A DNA stretch of 64,000 bases from Tanypteryx hageni. Its lineage: Eukaryota; Arthropoda; Insecta; Odonata; Petaluridae. The position numbers and the translations under genes were made by a program. The stretch lies in assembly GCA_028673005.1 (NCBI GenBank), contig CM054114.1:21732880-21796879 (forward strand), written 5' to 3'. Positions 48,901-59,795 of the stretch are shown here, piece by piece (positions within the stretch are counted from its first letter, which is position 1; the number at the start of each line of letters is the position of its first letter). The notes under the pieces are model-generated. The model was given only the letters and a program-made list of their open reading frames with translations, did not search any database and was not told where the DNA came from.

Positions 48901-49252
48901 CGTTTGAAAAGCCTTGCAGAGTGACATAATAAGCGTTTTATATGGAGGATCTCTAGAAAGTGGATTACCAGTAACGACCAGATTCATGAACTCTTTCCCC
49001 AGTGGAAATCTCCACCACTAAATGCGATCATGTTTTTTTATCTCTCACCAATGTAGATTTTTTAGCGCAGCAAAAGCAGTAAATATAGAAATTTCGATTC
49101 TGTGTAATATTTGAACTTCGTTATTATTGCTATCCTCGTAACTTATGCTTTTTGAAGAGGCTTAAAAAAGTAAGATATCTTTATTCCAGCCCTTGTATTT
49201 GCCTTTATGGTACCAATATTATTACAACCATTTCAACTAAATTATTGATTTG
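45916..49252. other. Unassigned DNA
   Basis: A 104-codon plus frame (47192-47506) contains a membrane-like stretch and a CAG|GTAAGG at 47366-47374, but nothing else supports an exon. The remainder shows no recognisable feature. Confidence 0.3.
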
Positions 49253-49678
49253 TAGTCTACTTTCCAGAATGGAAATAGGCTTATAGTTTTGTCCTTGTGT
49301 CTGTCCGTCCGTCTCCCAATTTGTATCGTAGAATTTTGCTTATCGATCGTATTTCTTAGAATTTCGCGTGGCATTTTTTGCAGTTTTTATCACTCATTAC
49401 GAAAGTGTTGCCATTGCAACGACTATTGTTGGACTTAGATTCGGTATAATCTAGTATTATACATACACGCATTATTTTCGCCACACAAATACGCGTGATC
49501 AATTTTGTTGACCGTTCGAATTCATTTGTAGTATTTTATAACGCTAAATTATGAAATTGTGGAACACAAAGAGCAACTCATCCGCGGAGATTTTAAAGCT
49601 ATCAAAGCCAATATAAGTGTTAAATAAATGATTAAATGGAAAGTCGGCATCATAAGTTCTGTTTGGATCATCTTGTTT
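49253..49678 (+). mobile_element. Family A element with internal deletion
   Basis: It begins TAGTCTACTTTCCAGAATGG and has GTCTGTCCGTCCGTC, then jumps to the part after the tRNA-like block. TATAATCTAGTA is intact. It ends at GTTTGGATCATCTTGTTTT. The AACTTTTGAACC block and tRNA-like arm are missing. Confidence 0.75.
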
Positions 49679-52600
49679 TTTATTATATTAGCTGTAGCCG
49701 CATCATAAAAAAATCAAGTCTATCCACTATCGCCCCTCCCCCCTTTAGATGTCCTCATTGCCCTCCACTCGGTGCATTCTTAAAATCATTCCGCGCAAAA
49801 TCTCTTTATTCTAGACCGCAGAGCCGCAGAATAGGGAAATAAAGATTCTGATAGGGGTATAGGGATTCGCAAAATATATGTTCGTCCCCAAAGGTGGATT
49901 GAAGAGGGGGGCGTAGCCAGTCGGTCCCCCCCCCCCTTGGAAACTTCTGGATCCGCCTCTGTCTCAAGGTCGTGCAATTCGGCAATTTCCACTTTTGCAA
50001 AATATCAATTTTAAAGCGGTAAATACCGTGATACGACTGAAATAAATGGTTCCTCTATAACCGCATTGTTTTATTTATCAAAATTTATTCGCTTTATCTT
50101 TGGAAAGAGCTGTGGAAAACCAGCATATTTTTTGTAATAATTAAAAACAATTTCATAATTTAGGTTGTAGGTAACTTGGATCTCTTATCTCATTTTCGCC
50201 GCTCTAATTACACCGAATCCTAAAAGAAATTGCTCCGTCCTCCCCATCTTCATCTCCAGAAAATGCTTTCAGAACAGCGCAAATAATCTTTTCAACACGT
50301 GAAAATTCATTTTTTAGCCTCGTAAGCCCCGATAGAGAGGCTTTCCCTCGCAGGTAAGTGTACCTCTCTGACCCAATTCCAAGATCAAGGTGGAACGAGA
50401 AGTAGTGATTTCGCGAAAGCTGAAATATTTTTGCCGCAATTGATCCAGCTCTTGCGCGCCAAGGTCTGGGGACGGTTTGAAGATGGAAGCGCTCGGTCGG
50501 AGGTTCGCTCCGATGTATTTTTTGTTCATCTTTGCCCTTTGACCTCCGACTGGATCACGTCTAAAATTGTTTACATCCGCGTGCACTTCCCTCTTGTTTA
50601 TTTTTCGTCTGCAATAATTACTTTTTTATATTTCGCAAGTCTCGGTTGGAATTTAACGAAGGTCACACTGACGGATCACCTTTCGTGATGGTCAGTCTTT
50701 TGGTGAAGGTTATTCTTTATGGCCGTTTGGTTCTCCACGCACGCAGCAATTAGTATCTTCCACGTTCTGGATTTATTTTGTGTATTCTTTTACGGCAATA
50801 TCTGATATCATCGGTTTGAGCAATCCAGATTTTTAATGACGATATTAAGTTTTAAGTTCCGGTTATTTTCCCTTTACTGTATGCGTTTGGGTTAGTTGTT
50901 GTATTTTTGCGATTTGCAACGCGGATGTTTGCCTTTTGCGAAATTTAAATTGTGGATGCGGCATATAAAACGGCACAACACTTGTAAACGAGACGAACAT
51001 TTGCCCTATTCGACATAAGATTGAGAAATATTAAAGCCGTGTACTTTTTTAATTTTCCATTTTTTCTTGTAAAATTTTTTCTGAAGTGGTCATACAGCAA
51101 AACCATCACCTCACTTAAATGTGATGCTTTTAGCCTTTCCGCTTCAAATAGACTTTTCAATGAGTTGCTTAATCGCGGCTTCGTGTTCGTTGGAATTTCC
51201 CCTCATCGTCATTCCATAAATTTGAGCTCTTTTTCTCACCTTGGAGCTAATTAAATGCATAGTTCATTATAATTCGTTAGAATGAGATACGGCGCTGTTT
51301 AATGTTTTTGCATTCGTTATTCATAGTTTGCTTTTAAAACGTATATTTCATTTCTTAATATTTATACCTCAGGCGGCATCATTTAAAAATTGTTTTCAGC
51401 TGCGCCTCACATCCTTATAAATCCCAAATGCGAGAGTTCGTTCTTGCCTCCTTGTCACTAATGTGATGGCGAATTTGCAACGGGAGATTGGTTTTCTATT
51501 GTTATATTAAGTTTGTTACTTAACGCTTTCGGCAACAGCTATCGACCAAGTAGAGGTACGGAATAATGAAAAACTTCGTCCAAAGTTTGCAAACGTACTG
51601 TTGCCATCTAATCATTTTTATTTAATGCCCTGCGCCTCTGTGCTAAATTATAGATAGAAGATCGAAGTAGTCGCGTTGTCAGTGAAAATAAAAATTTCGC
51701 CCGTGGTAGATGCGATGGTTGCCGTGCGATTGTGGCGAGGAAATTGAGCGATTAAATTAACCACCAAAGGCAACCAAGGACAATCTTGAATTTGTGCGCG
51801 AAGTAAATTTTTTTTCTGTTAACATTTTATTATGTTTAATTAGGCGGTAATGGATCGCCTCAAATTCCAGTTAAGACTTTTTTTTAGGACTAATGCCAAT
51901 TTCGAAAATTTTACTGTCCATTTATATCGTATAAATGGATTCTAATTGTTCTTTTGCATTATTATTCTCGGCTGATCAGCACGGTTGTGAAGTAACCATA
52001 GTTTAAGCGTTATGGTCAGTGCTCGTAACTATAGATTTTCCTAGCGTTTACTCACATGTTTTATATAAGTAAGACATCCATTTTCTGACAGCCAGTTATT
52101 TCTTCTCTCGCGAGGAAGACATTTATTTGATCGCCTTATTAGGTAAATGTTTTTCGTGGCGTATTTCCCTCGATTCGTCTTTTCCGAGAAGAGATCCTTG
52201 GGATGCCATTCTTATTACGGAGTCGCAGTTTATCTCTCGCGAATCTCATCCGTTGTGCGAAACAGATCGAAGCGATAAGACTCCCCTCCTCCTCCTCCGC
52301 TCAGCTGGAAGAGCTTTCTTTTCCTCGTTTCCCGCGGCGACTCGCTCCACGACATCTCACCTCAACACGCTTCCCGTCTTATTCCAAAAAATCAATCGCC
52401 TTATTCTTTGGAGATGATTTAAAACGACGCCAAAGAAAAAGATTTTTATTCGAAGCGTAGGGGTTGGACTAGATTCGGTGCATTGCGTGTGTGCGTGCTG
52501 CTGTCTTATCTCCGAGAACGTTGCCCAATTCCACGTTTCGTTTACGCGTGGATTGTGTTTCGTAACACTTTGACTGGATTGTGAATCGAATAAAATTTGT

Positions 52601-52704
52601 TTTAATTTGTTCCAGGTTATGCATTTACGCTTTGTTCGATTTCTCGATTGTTACGCCATATCGATTTTTGCAAAATATTATTTGCCCGTAAGTTGGGTAT
52701 TCAA
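49679..52704. other. Unassigned DNA with a possible MITE end
   Basis: A C13 run at 49926-49938 is followed by GGATCCGCCTCTG (49950-49962), which on the minus strand reads CAGAGGCGGATCCAGAAG, a common MITE-type end. No left partner was found. No gene is seen. Confidence 0.3.
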
Positions 52705-52835
52705 GAACAAGTAATTTAAAAAAATGTACTTGCCTCAGGTATCTCTTATAGCCACTACAAGATTAAAAAGCTAGATGCGCATTTCGGCTACAAAGCAGAC
52801 GTCTTCAGTGGTAATTCACCGAGAATATATTCTGA
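52705..52835 (+). repeat. Family D, single-arm copy
   Basis: AGAACAAGTAATTT, GCGCATTTCGGCTACAAAGC and CGTCTTCAGTGGTAATTCAC match the left arm plus loop of the foldback element at 30264-30390. The right arm is absent. Confidence 0.65.
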
Positions 52836-52966
52836 AATTTCCCCATAAGTTGGAATTAGATTTTAATAAATAAGTAAAGAGCGGTCGTCGTTTACTTTCG
52901 ACAATACTTCAATCTTTAGAGGCTTCAATTCGCGTTTGGGTGTTTTTAAAAATTAACATAACCTTA

Positions 52967-53630
52967 AATCTACATGACACCCTGCAAGTCACCTTTTTGG
53001 TGGAAGGCGGGGAAGATCCCTGGTTTTCCTTCGTTATCTTTTCCTTTTATCTTCTCTTGTCGTCCTAGGGAAAAACGATCCTATATATCGCTCCGTCCTA
53101 CAATCGATCTTGCGAGTCTTACCTCTCTATCCTGCCTTCCGAGATACGTCGGGCTTATGATAAGACCTACTACCTCATTCGCTAGTCCCCCCGACATACA
53201 TTTTTCCAGCAGTTCAAATCTAGCCTGCAGCCTACGTTCCTCAAACGAAGCCCTTTTCAGATTTTCTGTTACTGACGTTGCGCTTTGTTTACTATCGTAA
53301 TTTCTCTTGACCAATCTAGCTGCCCTGCGCTGCACGTTTTCTATCTCGTTAGTGAGTCCCTTTTCGTAAGGATCCCACACAGATGATGCATATTCGACCT
53401 GCGGCCGAACCAACGATAATTAATTGTTTCACTTTTTCGGAGCTACTTCGAACTATTCTCCCTATAATGGCCAACTTTTAGTTAGCGGCAACTATCAATC
53501 GGCGAATGTGGGTGTCCCACGAGAGATCACGATGGATCGTGACTCCTAGTTATTTAACCGAGTCTGAAACTGGGATCCCTCCTTAGATGAAGCCGAAGAA
53601 ATGCCTCATTTTAAGTTAGAGCGATTTGTT
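52967..53630 (-). mobile_element. CR1/Jockey-like LINE, copy 2
   Basis: On the minus strand the reverse transcriptase C-terminal remnant is followed by a 3' UTR with CCACC/GGTG and CTTGCAGGGT, then ATGTAGAT at 52967. This is the same 3' layout as copies 1 and 3, although the outer CCCTGC arm is altered. Confidence 0.75.
53081..53560 (-). pseudogene. Reverse transcriptase remnant (LINE ORF2)
   Basis: Recognisable on the minus strand, in order, are LGVTIHRDLSWDTHIRRL, AIIGRIVRSSSEKVK, VRPQVEYASSVWDPYEKG, RRAARLVKRNYD and ISPTYLGRQDR. These align with the frame at 1763-2650. Stops replace codons before LGVT and in AAN*KLA. The frame shifts between SEKVK and VRPQV, with part of that junction deleted. 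The catalytic FADD part is not preserved. It is a dead copy. Confidence 0.75.
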
Positions 53631-54194
53631 GCGTGTATCGTCCTGTATCTATCGCTTTTCGTATCTGACGGGGTTCTCTCGGTCGGCTGTCGAGGCGAGA
53701 GGGCGTAGAGTGAAGCGCCACCGGTCATGCGAGGCAAGCCAGACGTTCGTCTTCCTTGTAGTGTCCTCTCTCGCGCGACGTCTATAGGATGGTCGCGTGC
53801 CTCCTCAAGGCGCGCATTCGCGTAAATCTCTATGACGGCAAAGTTCTCTCTTTCCCCTGAGGTCGACCAACGAGGGGATCCTCTTCTTCCGTCTCTTCGG
53901 TCGCTCGCTTCTTTTCTGAATGTCATTTCCCGCGGCTAGGAAGGAGAAACATAAAGAGGAAGAAAGGTTATCGAGCACAGAGTTCGCGCAGAGGTGAAGG
54001 TCGAAAGGCTCGAGGTCACCCTGCTTAAAAATTCAATCGGAAAAAGGAGACTATTTTGGTAATGTCCGTCAAAGGACCAAACGAAGACATTTCCAAGGCC
54101 ATGTTGTTTTACTCCAAATATTCCCGTATATAAACCGCAGTTAAATGTGCTCTGCCTTCCAGAGAAAACCACTCCATTTTTACTTTCTCCATCT
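53631..54194. other. CpG-rich then unassigned DNA
   Basis: 53640-53940 is G+C- and CpG-rich without a recognisable repeat. Frames on the minus strand (53606-53926; 53936-54274) have no known domain. Confidence 0.3.
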
Positions 54195-55007
54195 ATACTT
54201 TCTCTATACTTCGTATATATACGAAGTATAGAGAAAGTATTGCTTTCATGAAAAAGTCGAATTCGAGATTTCAACGGAAATAAATGTTTTAAGGTCCCCT
54301 GAATACGTTTTGACTATTTTCTCGATGATGTTCGTGTGTCTGTCAGTCTGACAGTCTGTCAATGGGATAGGATTTTTGGGCGCTCTTTCTCAAAAACTCA
54401 CACATGTATAAATGCCAAATTCTATATTTAGAAGGAGTACTATATAATGAAGAGCTGATTAGGTTTTGGCAACAATCGCTCAACCGGAAGTGGATGTTTA
54501 CTCTAGTCATATTTTTGTTTTTAGCAAATAACTCTTTTACATCTTCATAAATGTAAATGTTGTTATTATAAACTTCATAGATAATGTTATTCTCTAACGT
54601 TTGTTTGAAACATTTTTTCGTAGATCGCATTGTTAAGGAGATATTCTATTTATTTAATATTTGATGGTACTGGAATAAAAGTCGTAGGAAATTTAATTTT
54701 CTACAACCTTTGTCCGAAACATTTTCCCATATAATCCGTTGTTTAAAAGATATTTTAAAAACTAATTTTTTAGCTGCCACCACCACACCACCTACCGGTG
54801 ACTATTGTAAACACTTGACACTTAGTTACGTGTTAGTAACGCTCCTTTTTATTTTTCTCAATCGTTTGAGTTTATTTCTGTTCTTTGTAAAGTCTGTAAA
54901 TTTTTCTCGCAGTCCCTTAAAATATTTATTATCATTTAACCTATTAGAAATTCGTAGAAATATTACAGGTATGGAGAAAGTCATGTGTTGGCCACATCAG
55001 ATTTTTT
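54195..55007 (+). mobile_element. Family C element, copy 1 (fullest)
   Basis: It begins with a 46-bp perfect palindrome (54195-54240, centre CGTATATATACG). GTGTCTGTCAGTCTG follows, and later CTACAACCTTTGTCCGAAAC. It ends with GGAGAAAGT (54973-54981, inverted to the ACTTTCTC of the head), a tail hairpin ATGTG...CACAT (54983-54997, one mismatch) and a T-run. It is 813 bp and non-coding. Confidence 0.75.
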
Positions 55008-55331
55008 GTAATAGCATACGCTCTCTGACGCTGTCGTAATAATGGACACTGTGGGATGTGACTAAGGCTTTAATAACTTGTCCCAAACAATTTTTATAGG
55101 CATTATTTGATGAGGTAGAAAACTCGCGGCTAAAGATTTCCTTACATACGAATAAAGGATGTGTGGACTTGCGAATACGCTATCCTCCTTTGCGGCGTTT
55201 GTAAGTTATGCGGCAGTTAAAAGTGGAATTGGAAATTGTACACAGTTGATGAATACTAGTTATACTGCTATTTACCCTTACTCATGTCAGCTCTTCCCCC
55301 ATCCCCAACTAAGTGCAGTTATTCCCTAACC

Positions 55332-57545
55332 CAGTGGTTCTCAACCTTTTGGTGCTCGCGGCACACTTTGGATATTCACTTTTTCGCGGCACACTGGAAT
55401 TAGATTTGAATAAAGAACTAGGATTTATCATAAGAATACATATATTTTTTATATTATGTCTTATATATAATCGGCCAAATTAAGTTATTATATCGTAAAA
55501 CATAACAAATGATGAAGTTTTGTTACAAAATCTATTTTAAAATCTTACCTAATGTGACACCTGAGCTTGGCGTTTTCTAATGATTGCACTGATATTAGGA
55601 CTTATCCGTGATAGGCAGACTCTCATTTCATCTTCAACACAGTTGAACCGTTCCCTTTTCCTGCATTTAATGTTTGAAAGTATCGAGAACCCCAACTCAC
55701 ACAGGATGTATAGAACTGCCAAAGCTTTTTTCGCAATTTCTGAATATTCTTCTCTAACAGATAACCAGAATATATCCAGAGACAATTCGGCGTACTTGAT
55801 TTTCAGAGTGTGATCAGTTGAAAGAGAAGCTAACTCTTCTTCTTCGGAGAGAATAAAAACGGATAAATCAGTTGTCACTGGTGTGAATAAGTTCCTTACT
55901 CAATCGTATTCCTCTGTGGTCAAGGATGGAAAGTAACGCTCGATATTGTGCTCTAGAGTTGCTAAGTGCTCCACCACGAGAGCATCAATTTCTTTCGTAT
56001 GGCCTTTTGGAATCAGAAGACACATTTCAAGGTTACCTTCTCTAGCTCTCTTTTTCCAGATGACTATTTTTCTCTGCAATGCCAGTAGCTTATCCGTAGA
56101 AGTCAGGATGTTTTCATTCCGCTCTTTCATCCTGGTGTTTACACTATTCAGATACCTAAATATATCTGCCAAATATGCTAATTTGGCGCACCAAAGTTCA
56201 CAGCTAAGATATTCACAAAAATCACTGTTTCCCTCTATTTAAAAAAATAGTAACATCTCTTCTTTAAGTTCATATCTTATTTCTGTTTGTAAAACTAAAT
56301 ATTCGTACTGCGAATCCATAGCATTACAAAACTGTTTGATGACGCCGTTCTTTAGAGGTATTGATTTCACAAAATTAACCATTCCGACAACTTGGTGTAA
56401 TACAGACTTTAAGACAACTCCTTAATATATTTCCAACAAGGGCTTCCTGTGCAAAAAACAATGGATACCTAGTTATTATAGTTGGATTCTGTTGTTTTAC
56501 AAGTGAGACGAAGCCTTTGGTAGATCCCAACAAATCGGTACAAATTCCTGCACATAACTTCCATGAAATTTCCGAACGTTCTAAGTAAGAAGTCAAAGTA
56601 TCGAATATATCTTGACCTCTTGATTGTTCTGGGAGTTCTCCGTACCACAAAAATTGATAATTATTTCATTTTTACGAATGAAGAGAACAAATGCTAATAG
56701 TTGTGCTTTGCCGCTAATATCGGTTGACTCGTCAACTTGCAAAGCAAAGTCTGACATTTTAAGCTTATTAGAAACATTTCCTCTATGTTAGATGACATCT
56801 TCTAACCTTCGAATTGTATCATTAGAAAGCGGAATTTTGGCAATTTCTTGTCCCGCTTCATCACCGAACATTGTCCATATACTTGCGAGAAACCTTAGAA
56901 ATCTTACTTGGTTTGATCCCGCTGGTATTGGGTTTTTCCTTAATATGTTATTCATATTTTTCACCGTTAAGTTTTCTTGTAATAAATCTGCCCATTATTA
57001 GAGGCGCAAGTTTTATAATTTTTAGCAATGATAATTGAACGAAACCACAAATATCACACAGTTTCCTACAAACGGTATTACACAGAACATTTCATAAACA
57101 ATTATTTTATACAGAATAAACTCATGAAACATACGTTCACAGACACCAAATTGTTGTACAAGCCAGCCACGAATGTAGGCTAGTACTGATTTGATCAAGG
57201 AATGCGCCAGAGTCGCGGACAGTCAGGAAGGTTACCGCAGGCGGAGCATGCTACATACGTCATCGTAGAGAGAGCAACGAGAACCAATCAGTTGTCTATG
57301 ACTCATGCACAAGGGATTCGGTTACTATGACAATGCTGACAACGTGGTTGTCAGGCTTGTTGTTTACGCGCCTTCCAAAGCAGTGATACTTTTGGACTAG
57401 ATTCAACTAGTCTTAATACTGCGTGTTAGATTATTTGTTAAAACTGTGTATATAATCGGTGGAAGACGCGCAGATTATCAATTTCTCTTCAAAGTCTCGC
57501 GGCACACTTGAGAAATGTTCGCGGCACACCGGTTGAGAACCACTG
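55332..57545 (-). mobile_element. hAT transposon, Buster/ZBED5-like, degenerate
   Basis: The terminal inverted repeats are CAGTGGTTCTCAACCTTTTG at 55332 and, on the minus strand, CAGTGGTTCTCAACCGGTGT at 57545. CGCGGCACAC blocks repeat twice near each end, as expected for transposase-binding subterminal repeats. The left flank is CCCTAACC and the right flank CCCTCCAT, so the duplication is decayed or imperfect. The 2.2-kb body carries a broken transposase on the minus strand. Its ends resemble those of the miniature at 59520-59787. Confidence 0.85.
55549..56871 (-). pseudogene. hAT transposase remnant
   Basis: This was the enzyme that cuts and reinserts the element. In order on the minus strand: MFGDEAGQEIAKIPLSNDT (from 56871), FALQVDESTDISGKAQLLAF with the likely first catalytic Asp at 56731-56733, WKLCAGICTD, LGSTKGFVSLVKQQNP, NAMDSQYEYLVLQTEIR, FCEYL, then a C-terminal dimerisation part with LCELGFSILSNIKCRKR. 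The wording matches the ZBED5/Buster branch of hAT. It is dead: TAA at 56788-56790, shifts near 56640 and 56380, stops near 56239 and 55900, and small deletions after ICTD and before LCELGFS. A BED zinc finger was not found upstream. Confidence 0.8.
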
Positions 57546-57719
57546 CCCTCCATCCGCTCTTTTTTCCTCTGTTCATGGTTAATCCAACCAATTCCAATTT
57601 CCTCACATCCATTATTCACCTTTTACTCCTATTGTCGCCCACTCTTATCTCCTACTTTCTCCCAATTTCTTTCTTCCTCTCCTCTCTCCTGTTGATATAA
57701 AAGTTTGTTTATTTTAATC

Positions 57720-57775
57720 CTTTTTACCTGATGACAGTGATTATTCGTCGAAACCGGTCGTTTTCATAATGTGGA
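57720..57775 (+). mobile_element. LINE/SINE 3'-end signature
   Basis: ACCTGATGACAGTG ... CGTCGAAACCGGTCG is the hairpin-type motif often found near the 3' ends of insect LINEs and SINEs. No coding part is preserved beside it. Confidence 0.35.
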
Positions 57776-57821
57776 ATAAGTCTTAAGTCTCATTAAAACT
57801 GGGTGTCGTTTTCATTTTTGT

Positions 57822-58475
57822 TAGCCTAATTTCCAGAATAGAAATAGGCTTATAGTTTTTTCGTTGTGTCTGTCGGTTCCCCCCATTAACTTTTGAACCA
57901 ATAGACCGATTTTCATGACGCTTGAAGGAAATCTCTTGCTACTGGGGCCGAATTTCCTAGTATAGTTTTTGTTGCGTAGATTGAAACTCCCTGGTTCGAT
58001 TCCAGGAACTATAATTCCCATTTGATTTACATGGAAAATCTGAAATCCGTCGTGCAGGGTAATTTTCTCTTCACATTAAATCTTAGAATAGTTACACCTT
58101 AGCGTAATTTGTATCATTCTCTGAGGAAAGGAATGGAGATTCGTATTTCGTGTTTCTTCGAATTTCGCATAAATACTGGCGTTTTTGCAATTTTCTGCGC
58201 TCATTAAGAGAGTGTTGCCATTGCACCGCCATTTTTGACTCGGATTCGGTATAATCTAGTACATGGACGCGTTATTTTTTCCACGCAAATACGCGTGGTC
58301 AATTTAGTTTTCCGTTCGAATGTATTTGGTAATAATGTATAGCGCTAAACTATGAAATTTGGGAATACAAAGAGCGCCTCATCCGCAGTGATTTTAAATT
58401 TATTAAAGCCAATAAAATAAATAAATAATAATGTCGAAAGCAGGCATCATATGTTCCGTTTGGATCATCTTGTTT
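57822..58475 (+). mobile_element. Family A element, intact reference copy
   Basis: This is the only family A copy here without an insertion or large deletion (about 654 bp). In order: head TTAGCCTAATTTCCAGAATA with a GCCTA/TAGGC hairpin; GTGTCTGTCGG; a TTTTGAACCAATAGACCGAT block; a tRNA-like piece (TATAGTT 57961-57967 pairing with AACTATA 58007-58013 around CCTGGTTCGATTCCAGG); TATAATCTAGTA; AATACGCGTGGTCAATTT; a tail hairpin ATGTTCC-GTTT-GGATCAT; and CTTGTTTT. No frame is conserved. The plan fits Helentron-type non-autonomous elements. Confidence 0.75.
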
Positions 58476-58618
58476 TATTAATTTTAACAACGCCACATTC
58501 CATCCAGATAAAAGTCTCCAGCCGTCGGTGCATAAATTAAAGTGTTGTCTGGAAGGAGGAAGAGGGAGTGGAGCTGTGAGGTTCTGTCTCTCTCCCTCAA
58601 CCCTTCTCTCTCCCCCGC
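58476..58618. other. Unassigned DNA before the minisatellite
   Basis: Short mixed sequence that becomes pyrimidine-rich towards 58618. Confidence 0.3.
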
Positions 58619-58780
58619 TCCCTCCATCTCTTCCCCTCTCCCTCCATCTCTTCCCCTCTCCCTCCATCTCTTCCCCTCTCCCTCCATCTCTTCCCCTCTC
58701 CCTCCATCTCTTCCCTTCTCCCTCCATCTCTTCCCCTCTCCCTCCATCTCTTCCCCTCTCCCTCCATCTCTTCCCCTCCC
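58619..58780 (+). repeat. 20-bp minisatellite, about 8 units
   Basis: CCTCCATCTCTTCCCCTCTC repeats every 20 bp from 58621, with a single T for C change in the fifth unit. The Ser/Leu/Pro and Glu/Gly/Arg frames across it are products of the repeat. Confidence 0.95.
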
Positions 58781-59519
58781 CTGTCTCTCTCTTTCTCGGA
58801 CTCCCATTGATCTTTGAGTCTGCCCAACCTCAGTTATGTACTTTTATATTGCCAATTTTAGACCATCGTTCCTTCAGTCTTTTTTATTTAATTGAAGATA
58901 GGGTCGGTTTCCTTTCATAATCGTTTCTGTCCGAAGAACTGAATTATAAACGTATTTACCTCAATATATTAATTGTGTCAGCATCGTGTGAACGTGTCTC
59001 ATTTCATGCCGATAACCCGCTCCATAAAAGCACCTCAAAAGTGATTTAGCGTTTCCACTGCGCTGCTTGGTATTATCGGTAAAACGAAAAATAACAGCGC
59101 TGGCTGACGGGATAATTCCTCAGTTTAACCGAACACCTTTTGCAATCTTAAAGTCGTATATTTTCAGTGAAGCAATTGCGGCAATGTCCCGCAATTCGGC
59201 CAAGGCTTCCCTTGCAAAATCGCTCGCGGTTCTTGTCGATCCCCTCTGCCTTCCAATGCTTCCAAAACTCATTCGAGTCTGCTTTATGACTGCTACGATT
59301 TCCTTGGCCAAGTGAAAGCTCACACTTCTCTCGAGGGGAGAAGTCTGCCCTCGGGGATTATCCGGGATCCGCTGACAGATTATCCGGGATGCGCTGTCCG
59401 ATCATCCGTAGCGCCACTCTTTTGACTCGATCTCGATGCGCGCAGCCGATAGAGAGATAATAAAACGCTTCTTTTCTTGGCGCTGCTTCCACGGCGGGCC
59501 GAAATTGCGTCGTCTATGC
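58781..59519. other. Unassigned DNA with a 22-bp triple repeat
   Basis: GAT(T/C)ATCCG recurs at 59356, 59378 and 59400, giving three imperfect 22-bp units to about 59415. No gene is supported. Confidence 0.35.
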
Positions 59520-59787
59520 CAGTGGTTCCCAAACTGTGTGCCGCATTCGAGTTTTAGAGGTGACGCGAAAAACTTTGTTTAGTAAATAAATAAACGATTT
59601 GCATGTGCTGGCGGTTAATTAGGATAGTCATTTTTCTTCTATGTAGTAGCATCAATAAATGGATGTGTCCAATGGTTGTAATATCCGTATCTAAAAATAT
59701 ATAAAGCTTGTTACAAAGCTGGGGTGCCGCGAAATTTTCATTATCTTTGAAAGTGTGCCGCGGCTCAAAAAAGTTAGGGAACCACTG
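59520..59787. mobile_element. hAT miniature related to the 2.2-kb hAT
   Basis: The ends are CAGTGGTTCCCAAACTGTGT and, on the minus strand, CAGTGGTTCCCTAACTTTTT. GCGGCACAC subterminal blocks resemble those of 55332-57545. The flanks GTCTATGC (59512-59519) and GTCTAAAC (59788-59795) share six of eight bases. It is 268 bp and non-coding. Confidence 0.8.
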
Positions 59788-59795
59788 GTCTAAAC

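Noticed and set aside
54195..54240. The palindrome contains ACTTCGTATA/TATACGAAGT, as in the arms of a loxP site.
   Set aside because: There is no 8-bp asymmetric spacer, and the palindrome continues outwards to 46 bp as the head of family C. The likeness is coincidence.
57727..57765. A hammerhead-ribozyme-like CTGATGA ... CGAAAC arrangement.
   Set aside because: The bases flanking the core do not pair as stem II requires (C opposite C at the first pair). The motif is the common LINE/SINE 3'-end signature.
58484..58920. Glu/Gly/Arg-rich and Ser/Pro/Leu-rich frames on both strands.
   Set aside because: These are translations of the 20-bp minisatellite.
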